DNA from: Methylobacterium brachiatum
GTDB lineage: Bacteria > Pseudomonadota > Alphaproteobacteria > Rhizobiales > Beijerinckiaceae
Reading direction: 5' to 3'
DNA: 64,000 nt
NCBI RefSeq assembly: GCF_020523825.1
Contig: NZ_JAJALK010000002.1
Location: 62,001 to 126,000, forward strand
A program made the translations under genes and the position numbers. Shown here piece by piece: positions 36,442-45,264 of the stretch. How positions within the stretch are numbered: the first letter of the stretch is position 1; every line of letters begins with the position of its first letter. The notes below the pieces were generated by a model that ran no database searches, was not told where the DNA came from, and worked only from the letters and a program-made list of their open reading frames with translations.

Positions 36442-36470
36442 GTGGGCCGGCGCGGGACCGGCCCGGCTGA

Positions 36471-36884
36471 TTAGTCGATGACCTCGACGATCCGGTGACC
36501 GCGATCGACCAGGACCGGACGATCGTTCACGACCGTGTAGCGGTAGCCCGGCTGCACGCGGTACTCGGACGGGACGTCGTAGTAGGTGACGCCGGAGGCC
36601 GGCAGCGTGGAGCCGACGGCGACGCGGCCGTCGTAATCGTACGAGCGGACGTTGCGCTCGCGGACGTAGCTGCGGAAGCGCGGCGCCATGTCGACGCCGA
36701 GGATGCCGCCGACCGTGCCGGTGGCCGCGCCGACGGCGCCGCCGACGATCCCGCCGATCGGGCCGGCCGCGTCGTTACCGGCGGCCGCGCCGCGCTCGGC
36801 ACCCGGGATGGTGCCCTGGGCCTGGGCGGCGAGCGGCAGCGACAGGACGAGGGCCGAGGCGGCGATGAGGGTCTTGAGGGTCAT
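36471..36884 (-). CDS. secreted DUF1236 family protein
   Basis: 137 residues. Signal peptide 'LIAASALVLSLPLAAQA'. A Gly/Ala-rich stretch follows ('GPIGGIVGGAVGAATGTVGG'), then the DUF1236 module: 'PRFRSYVRERNVRSYDYD', 'VAVGSTLPASGVTYYDVPSE' and 'YRYTVVNDRPVLVDRGHRIV'. Envelope proteins of unknown function, frequent in rhizobia and often stress-induced. Encoded downstream of the NepR-EcfG fusion on the same strand, so it may belong to its regulon; no clear GGAAC...CGTT promoter was found. Confidence 0.85.
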   Translation of the reverse strand: MTLKTLIAASALVLSLPLAAQAQGTIPGAERGAAAGNDAAGPIGGIVGGAVGAATGTVGGILGVDMAPRFRSYVRERNVRSYDYDGRVAVGSTLPASGVTYYDVPSEYRVQPGYRYTVVNDRPVLVDRGHRIVEVID

Positions 36885-37017
36885 ACAGGATCACTCCGTT
36901 CCGTGGCGTTCCGCCGCAACGAGGCGACGAAGCTCGGGCCGGTAACGCCCGATCCCCGGAAACGGATGCATCCTTTCTCCGGCGCGACGCGCCGAAGACC
37001 ACGCAGCCCAGGGTTTA

Positions 37018-37758
37018 CTAGGCGTCCTTGGGCATCGCCGACTGGATGAACCGGTCGGAACCGAGATCCTCCTCGTCGTAGCCCAGCAGCTCGGCCAGCC
37101 GGCCGCGGGCGCGGCTGACGCGGCTCTTCACGGTGCCGACCTTGCAGCCCATGATCGTGGCCGCCTCCTCGTAGGAGACGCCCTCGGCGCCGACCAGCAC
37201 CAGCGCCTCGCGCTGGTCCGGCGGCAGCTTGGCCAGGGCCGATTGCAGATCCTCGACGTCGAGCCGGTCGCCCTGATGCGGGGCCGTGGCCAGCCGCGCC
37301 GCGTAGGAGCCGTCCTGGTCCTCGACCTCGCGGACCCGCTTGCGGTGATCCGAGTAGAAGATGTTGCGCAGGATCGTGAACAACCATGCGTTGAGGTTGG
37401 TCCCCGGCTGGAACCGGGCGCGGTGCTGCCAGCCCTTCAGCAGGGTGTCCTGGACGAGGTCGTCGGAGCGGGCGGGGTTCGAGGTCAGCGACAGCGCGAA
37501 GGCGCGCAGCGACGGCACCGCCGCGAGCAGGCCGTTGCGGAATTCCGGCTCGATCGCCTCGCCGCGGGCGCGCAGCGCCTCTTCCAGCTTCTCGATCAGG
37601 TCGGCGAAGCGGGAGGGCAGCACCTCTTCGCCGATCCGCTCGTAGACGGTGCGCAAGTGCTCGCCTAGATGCGTGCGGATGTTCGGCGCGAGGTTCGGGC
37701 GGCCATCCTGAAGCCCGTCCTCTTGGGATAGGACGGTGTCGGTCTCGTCGCGGCTCAT
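37018..37758 (-). CDS. NepR-EcfG fusion: general stress sigma factor with built-in anti-sigma domain
   Basis: 246 residues in one uninterrupted frame. Residues 22-62 are a NepR anti-sigma module ('PNIRTHLGEHLRTVYERIGE', 'LPSRFADLIEKLEEAL'). Residues 75-140 are sigma region 2 ('RAFALSLTSNPARSDDLVQD', 'LNAWLFTILRNIFYSDHRKR'), and 170-225 are region 4 ('LAKLPPDQREALVLVGAEG', 'SYEEAATIMGCKVGTVKSR'). In Alphaproteobacteria NepR normally is a separate protein that sequesters EcfG until phosphorylated PhyR binds NepR. Here both are one chain, so control would be intramolecular. phyR is not in the window. From memory, such fusions are known in some methylobacteria. Start ATG 37758. Confidence 0.92.
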   Translation of the reverse strand: MSRDETDTVLSQEDGLQDGRPNLAPNIRTHLGEHLRTVYERIGEEVLPSRFADLIEKLEEALRARGEAIEPEFRNGLLAAVPSLRAFALSLTSNPARSDDLVQDTLLKGWQHRARFQPGTNLNAWLFTILRNIFYSDHRKRVREVEDQDGSYAARLATAPHQGDRLDVEDLQSALAKLPPDQREALVLVGAEGVSYEEAATIMGCKVGTVKSRVSRARGRLAELLGYDEEDLGSDRFIQSAMPKDA

Positions 37759-37918
37759 GCGTGTCGTGCTCGTCAGCTCATCGTGGCTCGACCTGCGGTC
37801 CGGAACGGTCGAGGCGGATCGCTTGCCGGCCGAACTCCCTTCAAGTCCGGTCGATGCTCTCCTGTTACGGTCGTTCTAGCGCATCGGGGGCGCGCATGCA
37901 CCCTCGCTCAAGTCGTCC

Positions 37919-38704
37919 TCAGGAGAGCCCGGCCGGTCTCAACAGGCGGATCGCCCCATCGCGCAGGGTTAGGACGTCGCCGCGGGCGAGGTCGGTCCAG
38001 CACTCGTCCCGGGTCAGCGCCTGGGTGGCGATGACCGTGACCACGTCGCTCTCGGAGGTCTCCTGCGCGAAATCGACCTGCCAATCCTCGTCGATCAACG
38101 TGGCGGTGCCGAACGGCGCCCGGCGGGTGAGATAGCAGAGGCGCTTGCCGCAATGCGCGTAGAGGGTGCGGCTGTCGGTCAGCAGCATGTTGAAGACGCC
38201 CAGCGCGTGCAGCTCGCCCGCGAGGTCGGCCACCGCCCGGTCGAGGGTCTCGGGCCGGGGCAGGGCCTTGAACCGCGCCTGCAGGCGGCCGAGCATCCAG
38301 CAGAAGGCGTGCTCGCTGTCGGTGGAGCCGATCGGCATGAAGCTGCCGAGCGGCAGGCGCTTCACGCCCTTGAGCTGCCCGTTATGCGCGAAGGTCCACC
38401 GGCGGCCCCACAATTCGCGCGCGAACGGGTGGGTGTTCTCCAGGCTGACCCGGCCGCGATTGGCCTTGCGGACATGGGCGACGACGATGCGGCTCTTGAT
38501 CGGCATGTCGCGCAGCAGCCGGGCCAGCTGCGAGCGCGAGCTCGGCTCCGGCTCGTGGAAGCTGCGGCAGGTCCGCCCGTCATAGAAGCTGATGCCCCAG
38601 CCATCGGCATGGGGCCCGGTGTCGCCGCCGCGCCGGGCGAGCCCGGCGAACGAGAAGCGGATGTCGGTCGGCACGTTGGCGCTCATGCCGAGCAATTCGC
38701 ACAT
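37919..38704 (-). CDS. class II glutamine amidotransferase
   Basis: 261 residues starting 'MCELLGMSANVPTDIRFSF', with Cys2 as the catalytic N-terminal nucleophile after Met removal. Other N-terminal-nucleophile amidotransferase features are 'GPHADGWGISFYDG', 'RIVVAHVRKANRGRVSLENT', 'HPFARELWGRRWTFAHNGQL' and 'GSTDSEHAFCWML'. This is the YafJ-like family of single-domain glutaminases with no attached synthetase; the acceptor is unknown. Start ATG 38704 is required to put Cys at position 2. Confidence 0.92.
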   Translation of the reverse strand: MCELLGMSANVPTDIRFSFAGLARRGGDTGPHADGWGISFYDGRTCRSFHEPEPSSRSQLARLLRDMPIKSRIVVAHVRKANRGRVSLENTHPFARELWGRRWTFAHNGQLKGVKRLPLGSFMPIGSTDSEHAFCWMLGRLQARFKALPRPETLDRAVADLAGELHALGVFNMLLTDSRTLYAHCGKRLCYLTRRAPFGTATLIDEDWQVDFAQETSESDVVTVIATQALTRDECWTDLARGDVLTLRDGAIRLLRPAGLS

Positions 38705-38749
38705 CAGGATAATGCCGGGACCATGCGGGGAAGGGGCAACGTTTAGGAG

Positions 38750-38767
38750 TGTTCGGTCGCCCGAACA
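38750..38767 (-). terminator. hairpin at the end of the act-cox operon
   Basis: TGTTCGG (38750-38756) pairs with CCGAACA (38761-38767), loop TCGC. It lies 16 bases after the stop of the last cox gene on the minus strand. No T-run, so weak evidence. Confidence 0.4.
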
Positions 38768-38783
38768 ACGGCTTTCGCGCCGC

Positions 38784-39101
38784 TCACCGAGCAAGATAAT
38801 CGGTCAGCGTCATCCCGATCATGATGGCGACCCAGAAGAAACCGAGCACCGAGAACAGCCGCACCAGCGGCGGCTCGTGGATCACCTCCATGGACACCAG
38901 GAGGATCAGGGCCACCATCACGGCGACCACGAGGAGCTCGACGACCCAGACCTGGGGGAAGGGCAGGGTGGCCCCCAAGGTGACGTTGACCGCGAGCAGG
39001 GCCAGCAGCGCCAGGAAGGTCAGCACCGGCGTGCGCAGCCGCCGCCGGAGCAGGGCGCGGTCTTCGGCGCTCAGGGCCGACCAGGGCGCAAGCAGCCTCA
39101 T
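38784..39101 (-). CDS. cytochrome c oxidase subunit IV-like membrane protein
   Basis: 105 residues with three TM segments: 'TPVLTFLALLALLAVNVTLG', 'WVVELLVVAVMVALILLVSM' and 'LFSVLGFFWVAIMIGMTLTD'. The spacing and 'VMVALILLVSMEVIH' match the small bacterial oxidase subunit IV (CtaF/CoxD-like) that stabilises haem-copper oxidases. It is the last gene of the operon and its ATG overlaps the stop of the HEAT-like gene (ATGA). So it is separated from the other oxidase genes by two non-oxidase proteins. Confidence 0.8.
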   Translation of the reverse strand: MRLLAPWSALSAEDRALLRRRLRTPVLTFLALLALLAVNVTLGATLPFPQVWVVELLVVAVMVALILLVSMEVIHEPPLVRLFSVLGFFWVAIMIGMTLTDYLAR

Positions 39102-39631
39102 GCCTGATGCTGCCCCGGACCGACATGGCCGGTTCGATCCGGAAGCATCGCGAGGGCGTCCTGCGCGGCGGCGGCGGCGTCCGGATCCGGCCCGGCGGCG
39201 AGTGCGGTGAGTTGAGCGCTCGCGACGCGGCGGCTCTCGGGATCCGCTATCGACACGCGATCCGCGTCCAGAAAGTGAAGCGCCTCGGACCGCGCCTCGA
39301 AGGAGCCGCTGCGCAGGATGTTGAGGAGGCCCTCCAGAGAAAGCGTCCCGCCCAACTCGTCGAGGGCGAACAGGAGCGACCCAGATTGCGGCGCGACGTC
39401 AGCCCGCCGGAGGAGCACGCCGATGCGTTCTGCGGCACCGTCCGCCTTCAGGTCCGCAAGCGCCAGAGCGGCGGCGTTGCGCAGGCGATGCGAACCGGTC
39501 CGGTCGAGAAGGCGCGCGATCTCCGCCGTCGTCAGGGCCGGCGGCCGGCTCCCGACGTCGCGCAGCCACGCGATCATCTGCTCCTCGTCGACGGAGCCCG
39601 GAGATTCCCAATCCTGTAGAGCGACGGCCAT
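39098..39631 (-). CDS. HEAT-like repeat protein embedded in the oxidase operon
   Basis: 177 residues, soluble. The helical repeats look like HEAT/armadillo: 'LLDRTGSHRLRNAAALALAD', 'FALDELGGTLSLEGLLNILR' and 'SGSFEARSEALHFLD'. Such folds bind proteins. Start ATG 39631 ('MAVALQDWESPGSVDEEQMI'). The stop overlaps the start of the subunit IV gene, and the 72-residue gene upstream ends 2 bases before this start. So it is translated as part of the oxidase operon and may be an assembly or regulatory factor (inference). Confidence 0.65.
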   Translation of the reverse strand: MAVALQDWESPGSVDEEQMIAWLRDVGSRPPALTTAEIARLLDRTGSHRLRNAAALALADLKADGAAERIGVLLRRADVAPQSGSLLFALDELGGTLSLEGLLNILRSGSFEARSEALHFLDADRVSIADPESRRVASAQLTALAAGPDPDAAAAAQDALAMLPDRTGHVGPGQHQA

Positions 39632-39633
39632 GC

Positions 39634-39852
39634 TCAAGACCTTACACGATTCCGACCTGAGTTGATCCACGCCTCGTATTCCGCAAGCGCCTGCTCCCGG
39701 CTCTCCAGATCGCGTCCCCCGGACTCCTCCTTGCCGACGCGATGCCACCAGCGCCGAAAGGCTTCGAAGTCAGGTTGCTCGTCGAGGCCGAACCAACGGT
39801 CGCGCCGGGTCTGCGATCCGCCCCGAAAGCGGCCGCTCGGCTCCTTCGACAT
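39634..39852 (-). CDS. small Trp-rich hypothetical protein in the oxidase operon
   Basis: 72 residues: 'MSKEPSGRFRGGSQTRRDRW' followed by 'FGLDEQPDFEAFRRWWHRVG' and a charged helix ending 'EYEAWINSGRNRVRS'. Soluble, basic N-terminus. No family recognised; it could in principle fold with the HEAT-like protein encoded next. It starts 18 bases after the ctaE stop and ends 2 bases before the next start. Confidence 0.6.
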   Translation of the reverse strand: MSKEPSGRFRGGSQTRRDRWFGLDEQPDFEAFRRWWHRVGKEESGGRDLESREQALAEYEAWINSGRNRVRS

Positions 39853-39870
39853 CGCATCGCATCCCCCGAC

Positions 39871-40526
39871 TCATCGGTTCACCACGTAGAGGATCGGGAA
39901 GGCCAGGATCCAGACGAGGTCGATGAAGTGCCAGTACAGGCCGTAGACCTCGATCCAGTTCTGGTGGCGGGACAGGAATCCGGCCTTGGCGGCCATCCAG
40001 GTCATGCCGAGCAGGAGCGCGATGCCGGTGAACAGGTGGAGCGCGTGCAGGATCGTGGCGACGTAGTAGAGGTTCACGAACAGCCGTGCCGGCGGCGTCT
40101 CGGCCAGCGCGAAGGGCCGATTGCTCAGGAACGGCATCATGTGCTCGTCCCAGTCGGCGTAATACTCGTAGCCCTTGAGCACCAGGAACAGGCTGCCCAG
40201 CGCCGCGGTGGCGAGCATCGCCCGGACCATGGCGCGCTGCCAGCCGATCCGCGAGAACTCGATCGCCATCGACATGGTCAGGCTGGAGCAGATCAGCACC
40301 ACGGTGTTGACCGCGCCGATCCAGAACTTGAGGTGCTTGGCCGCCGCGACCGTCGCCTCGGGGTGCTGGATCCGGGTGATCAGAGCCACCAGGAACAGGG
40401 CCGAGAACAGCAGCAGCTCGGTGATCAGCCAGGCCCAGATGCCGAGCGTCGCGGCGGCGCGCTGCTGGCCCACCGTCTCGAAATGCCCGGCGCGGGAGAC
40501 CCCGACGCCCTCTGCCAGTCCCTCGC

Positions 40527-40530
<4 letters not shown>
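39871..40530 (-). CDS. ctaE: cytochrome c oxidase subunit III, five-helix type
   Basis: 219 residues. Membrane subunit of the haem-copper oxidase. Helices include '[20 protein letters not shown]', '[20 protein letters not shown]', '[20 protein letters not shown]' (with the conserved KGYEY motif), '[20 protein letters not shown]' and '[19 protein letters not shown]'. The last two are the signature of the family. The start ATG 40530 overlaps the ctaD stop (ATGA). Confidence 0.95.
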
Positions 40531-42203
<1,673 letters not shown>

Positions 42204-42213
42204 GGTGTCGCCC

Positions 42214-43188
42214 TCATGGATTCGCCTGCGCGGCCTTGCCGGAGGCCGGCGCCGTGTAGGATTTCAGGAAGTCGATGAGGCGACCGAGCTCGTCCTCCGG
42301 GATCCGCCCGGCAAAGCTCGGCATGACCTGCTTGTAGCCCTCGGCGAGCCGGTCGCCGTTCGGGTTCAGGATCTTCTCGCGCAGCCAGGTCTCGTCGGCC
42401 GTCACGGTGCGGCCATCGGCGAGCTTCACCGGGCTGCCGTAGAGGCCAACGAGGCTCGGGGCCTTCACGGTTGCGCCGGGATCGTGGCAGCCGGCGCAGC
42501 CATAGGCCTCGTAGAGGGTGCGGCCGGCCGCGACCTTGCTCTGCTGCGCGCCGGCATGGGTCAGCCACTCCTGGTAGTCGCCCGGGTTCATGAACGTGAC
42601 CTGGCCGCCCATCACGGAATGGTCGGTGCCGCAATATTCCGAGCAGTGCAGGTGATAGGTGCCGATCTTGTCGGCCTTGAACCACAGGTCGGTGTAGCGG
42701 TCGGGCAGGGCGGCGACCTGCAGGCGCAGGGCCGGCAGGTAGAGGGCGTGGATCACGTCCTGGCTGATGATCCGCAGGCGGATCGGCTGCCCGATCGGCA
42801 GGTGGAGGTCGTTGATCTCGGCCTGGCCGGTCGGGTGCTGGAACTTCCACATCCATTGCCGGCCGATCGCCTCGATCACCATCGCGTCGGGCGGCGCGTT
42901 CTTCGAGGCGATGAACAGGCGCGCGCCCCAGACGAAGAAGATCAGCGTCAGCAGGAACGGGATCAGCATCCAGCTGATCTCGATCAGGTTGGAGCGGATG
43001 CCGGACGGGTGCCGGTCCGCCTCCGAGCCCTCCCGGTAGCGCAGGGCGAAATAGGTGATCGCCACGAAGACCGGCACGGTCAGCAGCAGGGTCAGGACCG
43101 TGAAGGCCAGGATCAACAGGTCCGTCTCGGACGCTGTGGCCGAGATCGCGGGGGGCCAGAGTTCGAGGGCTGCGTGGTTCGGCGTCAT
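42214..43188 (-). CDS. ctaC: cytochrome c oxidase subunit II with fused cytochrome c (caa3-type)
   Basis: 324 residues. Two TM helices lie at about 24-50 and 70-94. The CuA domain has '[11 protein letters not shown]', His147 in 'DVIHALYLP', and '[15 protein letters not shown]', giving Cys182, Glu184, Cys186, His190 and Met193, so both coppers should bind. A C-terminal cytochrome c domain has haem site 'CAGCH' (231-235) and an axial Met in '[10 protein letters not shown]'. This fused haem accepts electrons directly from the neighbouring alternative complex III haems. It starts 5 bases after the 43194 gene ends. Confidence 0.96.
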   Translation of the reverse strand: MTPNHAALELWPPAISATASETDLLILAFTVLTLLLTVPVFVAITYFALRYREGSEADRHPSGIRSNLIEISWMLIPFLLTLIFFVWGARLFIASKNAPPDAMVIEAIGRQWMWKFQHPTGQAEINDLHLPIGQPIRLRIISQDVIHALYLPALRLQVAALPDRYTDLWFKADKIGTYHLHCSEYCGTDHSVMGGQVTFMNPGDYQEWLTHAGAQQSKVAAGRTLYEAYGCAGCHDPGATVKAPSLVGLYGSPVKLADGRTVTADETWLREKILNPNGDRLAEGYKQVMPSFAGRIPEDELGRLIDFLKSYTAPASGKAAQANP

Positions 43189-43193
43189 CCTGT

Positions 43194-43682
43194 CTACCGT
43201 TCCGGCGCGTCGAGGGAGCGGCCGACGATCAGCTCCATGGCCCGGTCGACCGGGATGCGGGCCCGGGTGCGGGCCGGATCGCTGTAGCCGTAGCCGGAGA
43301 CCTGCGCCGCCGCTCCGGCCCGCTGGCGGTCGAGATCGGCATAGGGGTCCGCCTGGAGGTTCGGCGGCGGCGGCGTCAGGGGCGCGGTCTGCTGGCGGGT
43401 GAGGGGCGGCAGGCTCCGGCGCTGGCTGGCGCTGAAGGCGCCCATCAGCCAGACCATGGTGCCGATCACCGTGAGGACCGCGAGCGCGAGGCCCGCCATC
43501 ACCAGCGCGGTGTTGCGGACGCTGACGTCGCGCGTCTCGTAGCCGGGACCGTCCGGATCGCGCGGGGCGTTGGCCGGCGTGCCGCGGGGCGGCCGGCCGT
43601 TCAGCAGGCCGCTGCCGCGCAGGGTCAGCCCGGCCAGGATCGCCGGGATCAGGCCGGGACCGGGGGTGCCGCCGGCGCTCAT
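43194..43682 (-). CDS. single-TM protein between actF and ctaC
   Basis: 162 residues with one TM segment ('TALVMAGLALAVLTVIGTMV') after a Pro/Gly-rich N-terminus and before a long Pro/Gln-rich periplasmic part ('PLTRQQTAPLTPPPPNLQAD', then 'RIPVDRAMELIVGRSLD'). Its start overlaps the actF stop (ATGA). The end resembles segments of anchor proteins encoded in other act-cox clusters, but I cannot name a family. It could tether the two complexes (inference). Confidence 0.65.
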   Translation of the reverse strand: MSAGGTPGPGLIPAILAGLTLRGSGLLNGRPPRGTPANAPRDPDGPGYETRDVSVRNTALVMAGLALAVLTVIGTMVWLMGAFSASQRRSLPPLTRQQTAPLTPPPPNLQADPYADLDRQRAGAAAQVSGYGYSDPARTRARIPVDRAMELIVGRSLDAPER

Positions 43683-44731
43683 GCGACCCTCCCGGCGCGC
43701 CGGGCTTTCGGCGCCGCCCGCCCGCCCAGCAGGGGATGCAGCGCGGCCGCCAGACACGCCACCGCCAGGGCGGCGAGCGCGTCGGCCGGGCGGATCACGA
43801 ACCGGTCGCGCAGGGCCGGCGTCACCAGCCAGAACATCTCGAGCGCGTGCACGGCGAGCGCTGCGCCGGCCAGGATCCGGGTGGTCGGGCGGCCCGGACG
43901 GAGGGTCGCGAGCCCGGCCAGCACCACGACGATCCCGGCCGCGATCGACAGGCCGCGCCCGAGCCCGCCGCCGCGGGCGAAGTACCAGGACACCTCCGGC
44001 GGCAGGTTGGCCGACCAGACGATCAGGAACTGCACGAAATGCAGGAACGCCCAGAGGCCGAGCAGGACCACCAGGGGAACCAGCCGGCCCCGCCCGGGCG
44101 GGGTGCGCCCGCGACCCACCGGCTCGGGCTCCTCCCAGGCGAGCAGGATCGCGGCCGCGAAGGCCAACCCGCTCCAGGCGGTCATCACCAAGAGGCCGAG
44201 CAGGGCGGAATCGAGCCGCGGGTCGAGGGAGGCGATGACGTCGGTGGTGAACAGGGTGCCGACCACCGCGTGGAGCCCCACCGCCGGCACGGTGCGGCCC
44301 TCGCCCGGCTCGTCGAAGGGCCGCGCGAAGCGGAAGGCCAGCCAGGTCCAGGCCGCGAGATACGCGATCACCCGGGCCGCGAAGAACGGCGTGGTGAACC
44401 AGAGCGCGGCGAGCGGCGTGCGCGGCGCCGCCCCGACCCAGGGATAGAGCAGCGGCACGGCGGCGAGGAGCGGCAACCCCAGCAGCGCGGCCACCGGCAT
44501 CAAAGCCATCAGCCGGCGCAGGGCCGCCAGCATCTCGACACCGCCGCGCTCGCGCACGCGCTTGCCGAAGCGCTCGGCCACGATCGTCACCGGCAGCGCC
44601 CCCACCGGCAACGCCAGGAGGACGAGCCAGGCGGAGAGATACCCGCAGGCCGCGCCGCGCCAGCCGCCCGCGAGGAAGCAGCCGGCCAGCACGCCGAACC
44701 CGATCAGGCCGAGGAGGAGGGGGCGGCTCAC
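43679..44731 (-). CDS. actF: alternative complex III membrane subunit ActF
   Basis: 350 residues, about 10 hydrophobic segments ('YLSAWLVLLALPVGALPVTI', 'ALWFTTPFFAARVIAYLAAW', 'VPLVVLLGLWAFLHFVQFLI', 'TRILAGAALAVHALEMFWLV'). 'WAFLHFVQFLIVWSANLP' is characteristic of ActF, the second quinone-binding-type subunit related to ActC/NrfD proteins. Start is GTG 44731, overlapping the actE stop (GTGA). Confidence 0.88.
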   Translation of the reverse strand: MSRPLLLGLIGFGVLAGCFLAGGWRGAACGYLSAWLVLLALPVGALPVTIVAERFGKRVRERGGVEMLAALRRLMALMPVAALLGLPLLAAVPLLYPWVGAAPRTPLAALWFTTPFFAARVIAYLAAWTWLAFRFARPFDEPGEGRTVPAVGLHAVVGTLFTTDVIASLDPRLDSALLGLLVMTAWSGLAFAAAILLAWEEPEPVGRGRTPPGRGRLVPLVVLLGLWAFLHFVQFLIVWSANLPPEVSWYFARGGGLGRGLSIAAGIVVVLAGLATLRPGRPTTRILAGAALAVHALEMFWLVTPALRDRFVIRPADALAALAVACLAAALHPLLGGRAAPKARRAGRVA

Positions 44732-45264
44732 TGGGTCGCCTCCAGCCGGGCCCGGTCGTCCGGCGGCAGGCTCGCCACGGGGGCGTCCTGGCTGAGCTGG
44801 AGCGCCCGCACATAGGCGACGATCGCCCAGCGGTCGGCGGAGGGGATCATCTGCGCCATGCCGAACATGGCGCGCCTGCCGTTGCCGATGGCGTCGTAGA
44901 TCTCGGCGGCCGGGGCCTTGCGCAGGGGCTCGGCCGTGAGGTCGCCGGCATGCGGGAAGCCGCGGGCCACGACGATGCCCTGGCCGCGCCCGTCCTGGCC
45001 GTGGCAGGGGGTGCAGAACACCGCGTAGCGCTGCCGGCCGCGCTCGACCAGGTCCTGGCTGATCGTCTGCGGCTGCGGCGCCTCCCGCGCCGGGTCGGTC
45101 CGCGGCACGGTCCCGGGGACCGGCTGGCGCATGGTGAGCTGGCGGGGGAAGAACGGGTTCCGGTCCCAGGTCTTGGCCCGGGCCTGGTCGTCCATGTTGG
45201 CCTCGCCGCAGGCCGAGAGGGCCGGCAGCGCCGCGACGAGGATGAGGCCGACGGCGCGTCTCAT
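44728..45264 (-). CDS. actE: alternative complex III monohaem cytochrome c lipoprotein ActE
   Basis: 178 residues. The lipobox 'LPALSAC' places a lipid anchor at Cys19. The haem motif is 'CTPCH' (84-88), with a probable Met ligand in 'AMFGMAQMIPSADRWAIVAY'. It passes electrons from ActA/ActB haems to the oxidase. ATG 45264 overlaps the stop of actCD. Confidence 0.92.
   Translation of the reverse strand: MRRAVGLILVAALPALSACGEANMDDQARAKTWDRNPFFPRQLTMRQPVPGTVPRTDPAREAPQPQTISQDLVERGRQRYAVFCTPCHGQDGRGQGIVVARGFPHAGDLTAEPLRKAPAAEIYDAIGNGRRAMFGMAQMIPSADRWAIVAYVRALQLSQDAPVASLPPDDRARLEATQ

Noticed and set aside
36885..37918. Search for GGAAC-N16/17-CGTT promoters before the DUF1236 gene and the NepR-EcfG gene
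   Set aside because: GGAAC/GTTCC half-sites occur, but none has a matching -10 at the right distance and strand.
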